From an uncultured Lachnospiraceae bacterium (lineage in GTDB: Bacteria > Bacillota > Clostridia > Lachnospirales > Lachnospiraceae), in NCBI GenBank assembly GCA_934351835.1, contig CAKRJP010000012.1, forward strand, positions 1 through 64,000: DNA of 64,000 nucleotides, written 5' to 3'. A program made the translations under genes and the position numbers. The notes under the pieces are model-generated. The model was given only the letters and a program-made list of their open reading frames with translations. It was not told where the DNA came from and did not search any database. Of the stretch, positions 24,268-32,561 are shown piece after piece (position 1 is the stretch's first letter; every line of letters starts with the position of its first letter).

Positions 24268-27200
24268 TCATTCCTGACCTGCATTCGTGCCGTTTCCATT
24301 TTCAGCCGAAGTATTTCCGGTCTGTGAAGACTCTCCTGCGTCGGAAGTATTTCCGGTCTGCGAAGGCTCTCCTGCTTCGGAAGTATTTTCCGACTCTGAT
24401 TTATCTCCTGCTCTCGAAGTATTTTCCGACTCTGATTTGTCTTCTGAACGCTTTTCGATCTCCAATGCCTCTTCAGCTTCTTTCAAAGTCGTATGTCTTT
24501 CCTTTGCACCATCTGATATAGAATCCAGGATTTCTTCTGCAACATCTTTTCCTATGCCGGATACTTTCATCAGCGCTTCTAAATATGCCTGATAGATATT
24601 ATCTCCGTTTGCCCGGCTGTCCGGCACAAGAATCTTGAATCCTGTCGGTCGTTCAGTCATTGAAAATGCTCCGATAGACGGCGGGATTACACTCTGCAGT
24701 GTCAAACTTGTCATTCCCGAACATCCATCAAAAGCTCCCGCACCAATACTTGTTACCGATGATGATAATGTCACTGCCGGAAGGCTCTTACATCCGTGGA
24801 ATGCATTTGCTCCAATCTCACTTAAGCTGACATATTTGCCGAGATTCCAGCTTGCTGAATAGGTAAGTGACGTACAGCCTTCATAGACTCCTTCACCCAG
24901 ACGTTTCAATCCCGCAAATGCCGCTGCAGTTCCACCGGTTCTGTTCAGTTTTGGACAGTCTTTGAAACACCACTTCGGATATTCTTCAAGAGCTCCGTAA
25001 ATACTTACCGTCGTCAGATTATCACAACCCATGAAGCAGCCTTCACCGATGCTCTTTACGCTCGCCGGAATACTCGGTCCCTTCATAGAATCACATTCAG
25101 CAAAAGCATACGCCCCTATTGACTGCAGTCCTTTATATGTCGATGTCAAAAATACCGTCAACTTACTGCAATCAGCAAAAGCACGGTCTTCTATTTTAAG
25201 CAGTTTCGTTTTTGCACTTGTTAATACTGCCACATCCGGCAGGTTCAAACATCCTGCAAAGCTTTCTTCTCCTATATTTTCTATGACACCTCCTATCACC
25301 AGACTTCCACTTGCCGATAAACCGGTACAGTTTTTAAACGCCCTTGTTCCAATTCGTCTGGTAAAAAGGAACTCTTCTTCTGAAGTATAAGTAGCTCCAA
25401 GACGAACTGATTCTATTCCGGTACAGTTCATGAAAGTTTCGTCACCCCAATCGGTGATCTGTCCTCTCAGGTCAACTTTTTTCAAGCCGTTGCAACCCTT
25501 AAAACATCGGTCTCCCAGCGAAAGATTTGTGCCCCTTGCAATATACAATTCTGTAACTTTCTGACATCCGGAAAAAGCATCAGCTTCAATCCGTATCGTA
25601 TCTTCCGGAACCAGATACTCACCTTCCAGACTTCCCGATGCCTTTTTCAGGATTCTGCCTTCATCTGTTATCTCGAATAATACGCCTTTGACGACTTCCT
25701 GCTTTTCATTAATCTCGGAAATAATCTCCTGCGCCGTTCCATCTCCGTAAGTTTTCTCCAGTTGGTCTTTATACGTTTTCTGATAATCTGATACACACTC
25801 TTCCGGGACCCACACATGAATAAATTTCGGCAGCTCATCTCCAAAAATCTTTTCTCCCATCTGCGGAATGTCCTTGCCATTCAAAATTAAAATGGATATA
25901 TTCTCGCATCCCTCAAAGCAGTAATCCGGAAGACTCTTCAAACTTTCCGGCAACCGGACAGTTGTCAGTTCTGTACAGCCCGCAAATGCCCGTTCGCCCA
26001 TCAATATCAGGTTTGTAATATCGCTGAGTTCCATTTCTTCTAATGCTGTACACTGCCCAAAAGCCTGTACTCCAATAATCTTCAACGCCTGTTTTTGCTG
26101 TTCTGACATACTCACCGACTTCAACGTACTACATCCATAAAAGCAATATCTGCTGATACCACTAATGGTTCCGTTCAATTTGACGTTCTGTAGACTCGTA
26201 CAGTTTTCAAAGCAGGATTCACCCATCTCCTGTAAAGACTCCGGCAATTCAAGATCCGAGATATTCAGACAATTTGCAAATGCAAGATCCCCAATACGCC
26301 GTACATCATCCATATTTGTTACAGTTGTCAGCAGATTGCATCCATAGAATGCACGATCTTCGATTTCCCTGCATCCCTTAATGTCCACCGATTTCAACCA
26401 TACGGCGCCTTCGCACATCCCTTCACTGATCGTTTCCAGAGAACCCGGAAGCATTAACTTTGTCATTCCCCGACACCCCTTAAATGCATATGCACCGATG
26501 GTCGTCAGATTCGTACATTCACTAAAATCGACTGTTCCAAATCTAAAAGCTCCTTCGAAACAAGATTCTCCGATTTCAACCAGACTCTCCGGTGATATTA
26601 TTACGATTCCGGTTATTTTTGAGCATTTTCGGAATGCTTTCTCATAAAGCCTCACTGTATTAGCTTTTACATTAACAACACCATCATATGTTGTCGGAAC
26701 ACACAGTAATGTATATTCTCCCGATCTGTTTACACCATACAGCACATCATCCTCATAAAGATAATCCGCAAAAGCTTTTCCTTTTTCAAATACTTCTGCA
26801 TCTTCGGTAATTCCCGTTGAGGACATCTTACTCAGCACATCACTCTCATCCACTACACTGCGCAGTGCTGTCGCATCTGAAAATACATCTTCCGGAACCT
26901 CCTTCAGTGAATCTGCAAGCCACAAAATCTCCAGTTTATCACAGCCTGCAAATGCATCTTCACTGATACTGGTTGTCCCTTCTTTCAACCGGAATGTTGC
27001 CTTATCTGTCTGGTACATCTGAACCAACCGATATTTATCGCCCCCGGTCTTTATGTATTTTGCGCCATCTTCAAAGATGACATTTCCTTCATCTTCCTGC
27101 AAAATCTTTTCGACAATACCCTTTCCATATATAGGATCAAGCACTTCGCTCCATTTTTTCAGGTATTCTTTATAATCAGCCGCAGATACAACAATCTTTA

Positions 27201-29436
27201 TATTCGGTACTCCCGCCTTCTTTTTCGGACTGCCGAATACCTGACCAGATATTTCAATGCCAGGTCCTAACAGTTCAATCCTTACGATATTGCCCGGTAT
27301 ACTCAGGCTATTATCTGCAAATCTTCTGACATTTCTGCCGACCCGGACATCTGTTAATTTATCGCATCCTGCAAATGCATATGCACCTATTTCCGTCACT
27401 GCATCCGGGATCCGGTACACTCCGGCAGTTTTCTGATTCACCCCGAGCAATACACTCCGGTCATCCTTATCACACAGAATGTCATTTTCTTCTACATATA
27501 CATAAGGATCATAAGTCTCTTTTGACGTTGTAAATGTAATCTGGTTACTTTCTGCGCCAAAAGCAAAATAATAACCTTTGCGCACCGCATCCCCTTCTGA
27601 GTCCGGCACCTGTATAGTCCCTTTAAATCCAGTCTCTCCCTGTACTTTTGGTATTCGCTTGCTCTCCATTGTCACAACCGCATCTTTGGAAAGTCCCTGA
27701 AAGCAGCCTTCCGCAAATGTCGTTACCATGTCAGGAATTGTAACTTCTTTTCTTCCGGGCGGAACAGAAAGTAATGTCTTTCCGTCCGCTGAATATAAAA
27801 TACCATCTACAATTTTATATTCCAGATACTTAATATTTTTATCGCCGGCATTCGCATATTCATAATCTTTTAAAGCAGGAAGACACGCCGTGATACTCTT
27901 TGCATCTATCGTATCCACACTCTGTGGAATTTTTATAGCTGTAATCTTAGAAGCCGCTGTTTTATCCATCGCAGCTTCTTTCATCGCAATCTTCGTTACG
28001 CCCATCGGGACATCCAGCACTTCTGTCTGCCCGCCGACATAGCCTTCCAGAGTCTGATCACCTTTATAATTAAGAATATTTTCGCTTGTATTATCTCCGG
28101 TGGTTTCTCTTCGGATTTTATAGCCTTCAGGCACTTTTTCTATAATATTCACTACGTTTCTGGATGAAATCTTTTCCTTTTCCCATTCACTCACTGAGTA
28201 ATATATATATGATTGTTCATCCAAAAGAGCCTGCCTGCTTATACCCCTGAATCCTGTCAGTATCGTACTTAAATAGCCATCCGCAGTTTCCTGTATACCG
28301 ACAATATTCGATCGGCTGTCTTCCAGTCCGTTTCGAAGATTTGCCAAAATTGATGCATCTCCGAGATATGCGATCATCTGGTGGTGAGGGTCTGACAGAT
28401 TGATCAGATCTCCCTGTACCGGATATGTCGAATCTGACCGAATCGTCTTCTTCAGACTACTGAGAACATCTGATCCATACAGTTCCCCTATTCCATTTCC
28501 CGGGAAAGTGCTGCTATAATATCCATTCGGATCTCTATCCGTCAGAGCTTCATAATACATATTCACATATTGCTTCGCCACCTGATAAGCCACCCTTATT
28601 GACATACCTTTGTAAGAGAAGATTGCAAACTGCTGTCCTAGCATAGTAGCAGACAACGATACCTGATAGCCTTCACTTCCACCGTAAGATAACTCTTTCG
28701 TGATCTGCTTTCCTGTTTTGTCAAGAAATGTTGCTGTCACGACTGCATCTGAAGCCTGATAGTCTTCACCTCTCGTATAATGATCTTTGGTGAACACTGC
28801 ACTCAAACCAGTCAACTGCCCATACTGCGTCATGACCGGATCTTTCGGTTTCAACTGTGTATCTTCCCAGGTTGGTTCTGTCGTTCCGCCATTATTACCA
28901 TCGTCGCCGTTATTTCCATTGCCACCGTTGCCGCCATTTCCGCCATTTCCGTTGTCACTATTCGTTCCGTTTCCGGAAGCACCGTTACCGTTTGATCCGC
29001 CGTTCACAGTCGTTCCATTATTACCCGGAGTCACTCCTGTTGCATTGTTACCGCCGGTATTCACAAAAGCAATTCCATTCTGGTTCATTCCCTCATTTGC
29101 ATTGCCATCCGACAATCCCAGATTTGGCATATTATCGATAATCCCGGTATCTCCGAACAGATTGTCATTTGCCAGTTTCACCGACTGCATATCATCTGTT
29201 CCGGAACTGTTATCACTATTGCGATCCGCATCTGCCAGATCCGTCTCTCCGCCATCACCGGCCACATATTCATAATTATCTGTATCATCCGTACTTTCAA
29301 ACCACCGGTAATCCTGTGGTTCAAAAACAGAGTCTAACCCCGATGCATTTATAATAGTCGCAGCCCCCACTGCCATCACAGCGGCTCCCGTTACCGTTTT
29401 TTTATTAATCCAGTTCTTTATCCATTTGTATTTCAT
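24268..29436 (-). CDS. Giant BspA-like leucine-rich-repeat surface protein
   Basis: 1,722 residues. An N-terminal basic stretch and hydrophobic segment (VTGAAVMAVGAATIINASG) act as signal or anchor. Next come an Asp/Gly/Asn-rich linker with GGN repeats, a bacterial Ig-like region (about 205-300), and about 25 BspA-type LRR_5 repeats of the form AFxGCxxLxxV. The tail is low-complexity with imperfect SESENTS and SQTGNTS repeats. There is no LPXTG and no C-terminal membrane span. BspA-type proteins mediate adhesion or host-protein binding. The ATG at 29436 is preferred; a GTG at 29445 is nearer the AAGGAG and remains possible. Encoded between a hybrid kinase and MoxR in one operon. Confidence 0.9.
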   Translation of the reverse strand: MKYKWIKNWINKKTVTGAAVMAVGAATIINASGLDSVFEPQDYRWFESTDDTDNYEYVAGDGGETDLADADRNSDNSSGTDDMQSVKLANDNLFGDTGIIDNMPNLGLSDGNANEGMNQNGIAFVNTGGNNATGVTPGNNGTTVNGGSNGNGASGNGTNSDNGNGGNGGNGGNGNNGDDGNNGGTTEPTWEDTQLKPKDPVMTQYGQLTGLSAVFTKDHYTRGEDYQASDAVVTATFLDKTGKQITKELSYGGSEGYQVSLSATMLGQQFAIFSYKGMSIRVAYQVAKQYVNMYYEALTDRDPNGYYSSTFPGNGIGELYGSDVLSSLKKTIRSDSTYPVQGDLINLSDPHHQMIAYLGDASILANLRNGLEDSRSNIVGIQETADGYLSTILTGFRGISRQALLDEQSYIYYSVSEWEKEKISSRNVVNIIEKVPEGYKIRRETTGDNTSENILNYKGDQTLEGYVGGQTEVLDVPMGVTKIAMKEAAMDKTAASKITAIKIPQSVDTIDAKSITACLPALKDYEYANAGDKNIKYLEYKIVDGILYSADGKTLLSVPPGRKEVTIPDMVTTFAEGCFQGLSKDAVVTMESKRIPKVQGETGFKGTIQVPDSEGDAVRKGYYFAFGAESNQITFTTSKETYDPYVYVEENDILCDKDDRSVLLGVNQKTAGVYRIPDAVTEIGAYAFAGCDKLTDVRVGRNVRRFADNSLSIPGNIVRIELLGPGIEISGQVFGSPKKKAGVPNIKIVVSAADYKEYLKKWSEVLDPIYGKGIVEKILQEDEGNVIFEDGAKYIKTGGDKYRLVQMYQTDKATFRLKEGTTSISEDAFAGCDKLEILWLADSLKEVPEDVFSDATALRSVVDESDVLSKMSSTGITEDAEVFEKGKAFADYLYEDDVLYGVNRSGEYTLLCVPTTYDGVVNVKANTVRLYEKAFRKCSKITGIVIISPESLVEIGESCFEGAFRFGTVDFSECTNLTTIGAYAFKGCRGMTKLMLPGSLETISEGMCEGAVWLKSVDIKGCREIEDRAFYGCNLLTTVTNMDDVRRIGDLAFANCLNISDLELPESLQEMGESCFENCTSLQNVKLNGTISGISRYCFYGCSTLKSVSMSEQQKQALKIIGVQAFGQCTALEEMELSDITNLILMGERAFAGCTELTTVRLPESLKSLPDYCFEGCENISILILNGKDIPQMGEKIFGDELPKFIHVWVPEECVSDYQKTYKDQLEKTYGDGTAQEIISEINEKQEVVKGVLFEITDEGRILKKASGSLEGEYLVPEDTIRIEADAFSGCQKVTELYIARGTNLSLGDRCFKGCNGLKKVDLRGQITDWGDETFMNCTGIESVRLGATYTSEEEFLFTRRIGTRAFKNCTGLSASGSLVIGGVIENIGEESFAGCLNLPDVAVLTSAKTKLLKIEDRAFADCSKLTVFLTSTYKGLQSIGAYAFAECDSMKGPSIPASVKSIGEGCFMGCDNLTTVSIYGALEEYPKWCFKDCPKLNRTGGTAAAFAGLKRLGEGVYEGCTSLTYSASWNLGKYVSLSEIGANAFHGCKSLPAVTLSSSVTSIGAGAFDGCSGMTSLTLQSVIPPSIGAFSMTERPTGFKILVPDSRANGDNIYQAYLEALMKVSGIGKDVAEEILDSISDGAKERHTTLKEAEEALEIEKRSEDKSESENTSRAGDKSESENTSEAGEPSQTGNTSDAGESSQTGNTSAENGNGTNAGQE

Positions 29437-29453
29437 ACTATTCACACATCTCC

Positions 29454-31166
29454 TTAACGAAGGAAACACTCTCCGACTACTTTTCGTATCTCATCAAAAT
29501 CAACCGGTTTGTTAATATGTCCATTCATACCCACCTCCAGAGAATGTCTCTGGTCTTCTAAGAATGCATTGGCTGACATCGCAAATATCGGCAGATCCGC
29601 ATCCGGCCTATCCATCTGGCGGATCACCGCTGTTGCTTCCCATCCGTTCATCTCCGGCATCTGGATATCCATAAATATCAAATCATATGTACCTGATGCA
29701 CTCGCCGCAAACATTTCTACTGCTTCACGTCCATCACATGCACGCTCTATATATGCTCCCTGCATCTTTAAAATCTCCATCGCAATCTCAGCATTGATAT
29801 CATTGTCTTCTGCCATCAGGATCCGCATACCTTCTAACGAGAATTCTTCCACAGCCTTTCTTCTCACCTCATCATTTCCTGCGTTCACTGACACCATAAC
29901 ATTTGTATTCTCAGTCTCCTCCATGCTCTCTGCAACCGGAAGTGCCAGATATACCGAAAATTCTGTACCTTTTCCTTCTTCACTGTCCACCAGGATCTGT
30001 CCGTTCATCATCTTGACAATATTATCTGCAATCGCCATTCCAAGACCGCTTCCCCCGTAATTACGTGCTGTGGAAGCATCTTCCTGCTCAAACGGCCTGA
30101 ATATCTTATCGATAAAATCAGCTCTGATACCTTTTCCGGTGTCACGGACACATATCATAAAATGCAGTACACCATCTATAACATCCATCTGACGGAAGGT
30201 AACACTTACAGTTCCTCCCGGCTGTGTAAATTTATTTGCATTGGAAATGAAGTTGACGATCACCTGACTGAGACGCATCTCATCTCCGATCACATAATGT
30301 TCCTTAAAGTCCTGCATATCCAACTGCCAGTGAACGCCTTTTGCTTCCACGCTCTCACGGAACATAATATCTAACTTCTCTCCCAGTTTAAACAGATCAA
30401 ATGGCACTGTTTCCAGTTCCATCTTACCGCTCTCAATTCGTGACATATCCAGGATATCATTGATCAGCTGCAATAAAAATTGCGACAACTTCTCCGTCCG
30501 CTGAAGATCTTTTTCTACCTGTGCGGCATTTCCAAGATGAGCTTTTGCAAGATTCAGCATACCTAAAATACCATTCATCGGTGTTCTGATCTCATGGGAC
30601 ATCTTTGATAAGAAGTCCGTCTTTTCCTGACTCTGCTTTCTGGCAATTTCTAATTCATCCGCCAACTGCTGACGTTCCTGATATTCATCTGTGGCATCCC
30701 GGAATACTACAAAATATCCCTCCTCTGTTCTGTCCGTTTCAATCAGAATACGTGCCACCCTCGTATTTGTTGTACCTTTCTTTTTATAAAAAATCTCTGT
30801 CAAAAACCGATCCTGCTGATCCCAGTCTTTTAATTCTGTCAGGAAAGTTCTGGCTGTCTTACGGTCTACCAGTTCTTTTAAAATCTCCAGATCTCCGTCA
30901 ATCTCATTTGCTGTCAATCCTGTCAGGCGTTTGAAGTTCTCACTCACAAACAGCACACTCAGATCAGATTTATTCAAATATAAATATCCATTCTCTCCAT
31001 ATTCCGAAAAGATCTGATAAAAATGCCGTTCTTCTTTTATATCCAGAATCATCTTTTTTGTCTTTCTTTTTTCATTTTGATATTTGCAAAAGAAATAAAT
31101 CGCAACTACAATCACTGCCAAAAGCAGCCACAATATCGGTTCTCTGTTCTCTACATATCTCAGCAT
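29454..31166 (-). CDS. Hybrid sensor histidine kinase with receiver domain
   Basis: 570 residues. One membrane span near the N-terminus (about 11-28), a PAS domain (about 45-160), a HisKA dimerisation domain with the phospho-accepting histidine in KMSHEIRTPMNG, a HATPase domain (VNFISNANKF, RDTGKGI, GGSGLGMAI), and a C-terminal receiver with the phospho-acceptor Asp in LIFMDIQMPEMNG. There is almost no extracellular domain, so it likely senses an intracellular or membrane cue. It is the first gene of the LRR-MoxR-DUF58-transglutaminase operon. No DNA-binding response regulator is next to it, so the output partner is unknown. Confidence 0.92.
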   Translation of the reverse strand: MLRYVENREPILWLLLAVIVVAIYFFCKYQNEKRKTKKMILDIKEERHFYQIFSEYGENGYLYLNKSDLSVLFVSENFKRLTGLTANEIDGDLEILKELVDRKTARTFLTELKDWDQQDRFLTEIFYKKKGTTNTRVARILIETDRTEEGYFVVFRDATDEYQERQQLADELEIARKQSQEKTDFLSKMSHEIRTPMNGILGMLNLAKAHLGNAAQVEKDLQRTEKLSQFLLQLINDILDMSRIESGKMELETVPFDLFKLGEKLDIMFRESVEAKGVHWQLDMQDFKEHYVIGDEMRLSQVIVNFISNANKFTQPGGTVSVTFRQMDVIDGVLHFMICVRDTGKGIRADFIDKIFRPFEQEDASTARNYGGSGLGMAIADNIVKMMNGQILVDSEEGKGTEFSVYLALPVAESMEETENTNVMVSVNAGNDEVRRKAVEEFSLEGMRILMAEDNDINAEIAMEILKMQGAYIERACDGREAVEMFAASASGTYDLIFMDIQMPEMNGWEATAVIRQMDRPDADLPIFAMSANAFLEDQRHSLEVGMNGHINKPVDFDEIRKVVGECFLR

Positions 31167-31209
31167 ATCTTTTACCCGCTCTTTTCCTCTTTCATCTGAT
31201 AAATACGAA

Positions 31210-31236
31210 AAAGGACACGCCTCCTGGCGTGCCTTT
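31210..31236 (-). terminator. Terminator after the signal peptidase gene
   Basis: GC-rich hairpin (GGACACGCC with GGCGTGCC, loop TCCT) flanked by A and T runs, so that the minus strand ends in a TCCTTTTT tract. It lies about 110 nt past the lepB stop and before the hybrid-kinase gene. Confidence 0.85.
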
Positions 31237-31346
31237 TATATCCAGTTGGTTATTCAATTTTAGTATACATTATCCAAACATAATCAACAACAACAACATT
31301 TCAACAAATTTGTATTACTATATTGATTTTTATTGAGGTTATATGA

Positions 31347-31904
31347 CTACGGGCGACCCATATACCAGATAATCTTTCCTTTAATATCCGATTCTTTCAC
31401 TGTCCCAATCTCTCTGGAATCCCTTGACACTTCTCTGTTATCTCCTAATACAAAATACTCCTTGTCTTCTACCGTCAACGGGTATGTGATCTCGTCTGAT
31501 TTTGCTTCTGTCTTTCCAAGCGCTTCTTTCGTTGCTATCTTTTCGCCGTTTACATAGATATTTCCATTCTGCAGATTCACTGTATCCCCGGGAACTGCAA
31601 TGATCCTCTTGACATATTCTTCCCTGTCCGGTCGTTTGATCGCAACGATATCTCCCTGCTTGTACTCAACCGAATGCCTTTTATATACTACGATATCTTT
31701 ATCATGCAGTGTCGGATACATAGACTCACCACTCACTGTTGCAATTCCCATCAATATATAAAAGACAACGCCCACCACTATGATCACTGCCAGAAGCTGC
31801 AACGCTACGATCAGACGTTGAATCCTGGTCTCTTTCCTTTTCTGTCGCTTTATCTCCGGATCTACATCTTCCAGCACTTTTCTTTTAATTGCATCCATGT
31901 CCAT
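31347..31904 (-). CDS. lepB: Signal peptidase I
   Basis: 185 residues. A cytoplasmic, charged N-terminus (about 40 residues) and a single membrane span (about 35-58) precede the catalytic serine in SGESMYPTL and the catalytic lysine in EYVKRIIAVPGD; the GDNREVSRDSREIG box is also present. It cleaves signal peptides of exported proteins at the outer face of the membrane. The ATG at 31904 has AGAGAGG 8 nt upstream; TATAAT lies at 31944-31939. Its placement between two very large surface-protein genes suggests a role in their export, but it may simply be a general peptidase. Confidence 0.93.
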   Translation of the reverse strand: MDMDAIKRKVLEDVDPEIKRQKRKETRIQRLIVALQLLAVIIVVGVVFYILMGIATVSGESMYPTLHDKDIVVYKRHSVEYKQGDIVAIKRPDREEYVKRIIAVPGDTVNLQNGNIYVNGEKIATKEALGKTEAKSDEITYPLTVEDKEYFVLGDNREVSRDSREIGTVKESDIKGKIIWYMGRP

Positions 31905-32021
31905 AAAAAGCACCTCTCTTCTGCTCATTATCTTCTTTATTATACTCTCTCTTTTCTATGAAATAAAGAAATAAATATAGAGCCACAAGCCCGGGCTCTG
32001 ACTCATCGTCATATAAAAAGC

Positions 32022-32053
32022 GGCAACAACAGGTTTTCATTCCTGCTGCTGCC
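32022..32053 (-). terminator. Terminator after the adhesin/small-protein genes
   Basis: A 12-bp stem allowing two G-U pairs (32022-32033 with 32042-32053, 8-nt loop), followed on the minus strand by GCTTTTTATA. It ends the unit made of the giant adhesin and the two small membrane proteins. Confidence 0.88.
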
Positions 32054-32085
32054 ACCTTCTACATGGGGTATATTCCGTGACGGGA

Positions 32086-32295
32086 TTATGCCTCCGTCTT
32101 ATTTTGTTTTACTCGATCCTCTTCTCTGGAATCTTCTGCATATAAATCTGATAACTGATCTTCTAACTCTTTCTGTTCATCTCTCAGATTACTGCGTCTT
32201 ACCGCAAAGACAACGATCACAACGATCAGTATAATCAATGCAAGAAGGTCCCACCAGCAAAAGCCCAGTCTTGTATGTTCTAAAATATATGACAT
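32086..32295 (-). CDS. Small single-span membrane protein, paralogue of the next gene
   Basis: 69 residues: short N-terminus, CWWDLLAL leading into a membrane span (about 15-33), then a charged tail (RRSNLRDEQKELEDQLSDL) that looks coiled-coil forming. It shares with its neighbour the pattern LG, WD, AL, hydrophobic span and SN followed by K/E-rich helix. A GGAGG ribosome site precedes it. Function unknown. Its tail also resembles the cytoplasmic end of the giant adhesin encoded upstream, so a role with that protein is inferred. Confidence 0.75.
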   Translation of the reverse strand: MSYILEHTRLGFCWWDLLALIILIVVIVVFAVRRSNLRDEQKELEDQLSDLYAEDSREEDRVKQNKTEA

Positions 32296-32313
32296 ATCAT
32301 TTCCTCCTTACCT

Positions 32314-32526
32314 TTATGCTTCCTGTCCGTTTTCTATCTGTGTCTCTGCCTGCTCTTCCCGGATTTCCTGAATTTTCTTATCCAGTTCCTCCTCAAAATC
32401 TTTTTCACGCTGTTTCTGATTGCTATGATGTACCAGTATCATGATCAGCAGTACAATTGCTACGACCAGTGCCGGTATATCCCACGAATGCATTCCAAGA
32501 TTATGTACAAATTCGAAATATCTCAT
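32314..32526 (-). CDS. Small single-span membrane protein, paralogue of the previous gene
   Basis: 70 residues: MHSWDIPALVVAIVLLIMIL forms the membrane span, followed by HHSNQKQREKDFEEELDKKI, a charged helical tail. The same architecture and several identical positions occur in the protein at 32086-32295. The ribosome site is GAAGGAGG. It lies 35 nt downstream of the adhesin stop codon and 18 nt before its paralogue, so the three genes form one transcript. I do not recognise a named family. Confidence 0.75.
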   Translation of the reverse strand: MRYFEFVHNLGMHSWDIPALVVAIVLLIMILVHHSNQKQREKDFEEELDKKIQEIREEQAETQIENGQEA

Positions 32527-32561
32527 ATGTCTGCCTCCTTCTTACTTATTCTTACGGTTTT

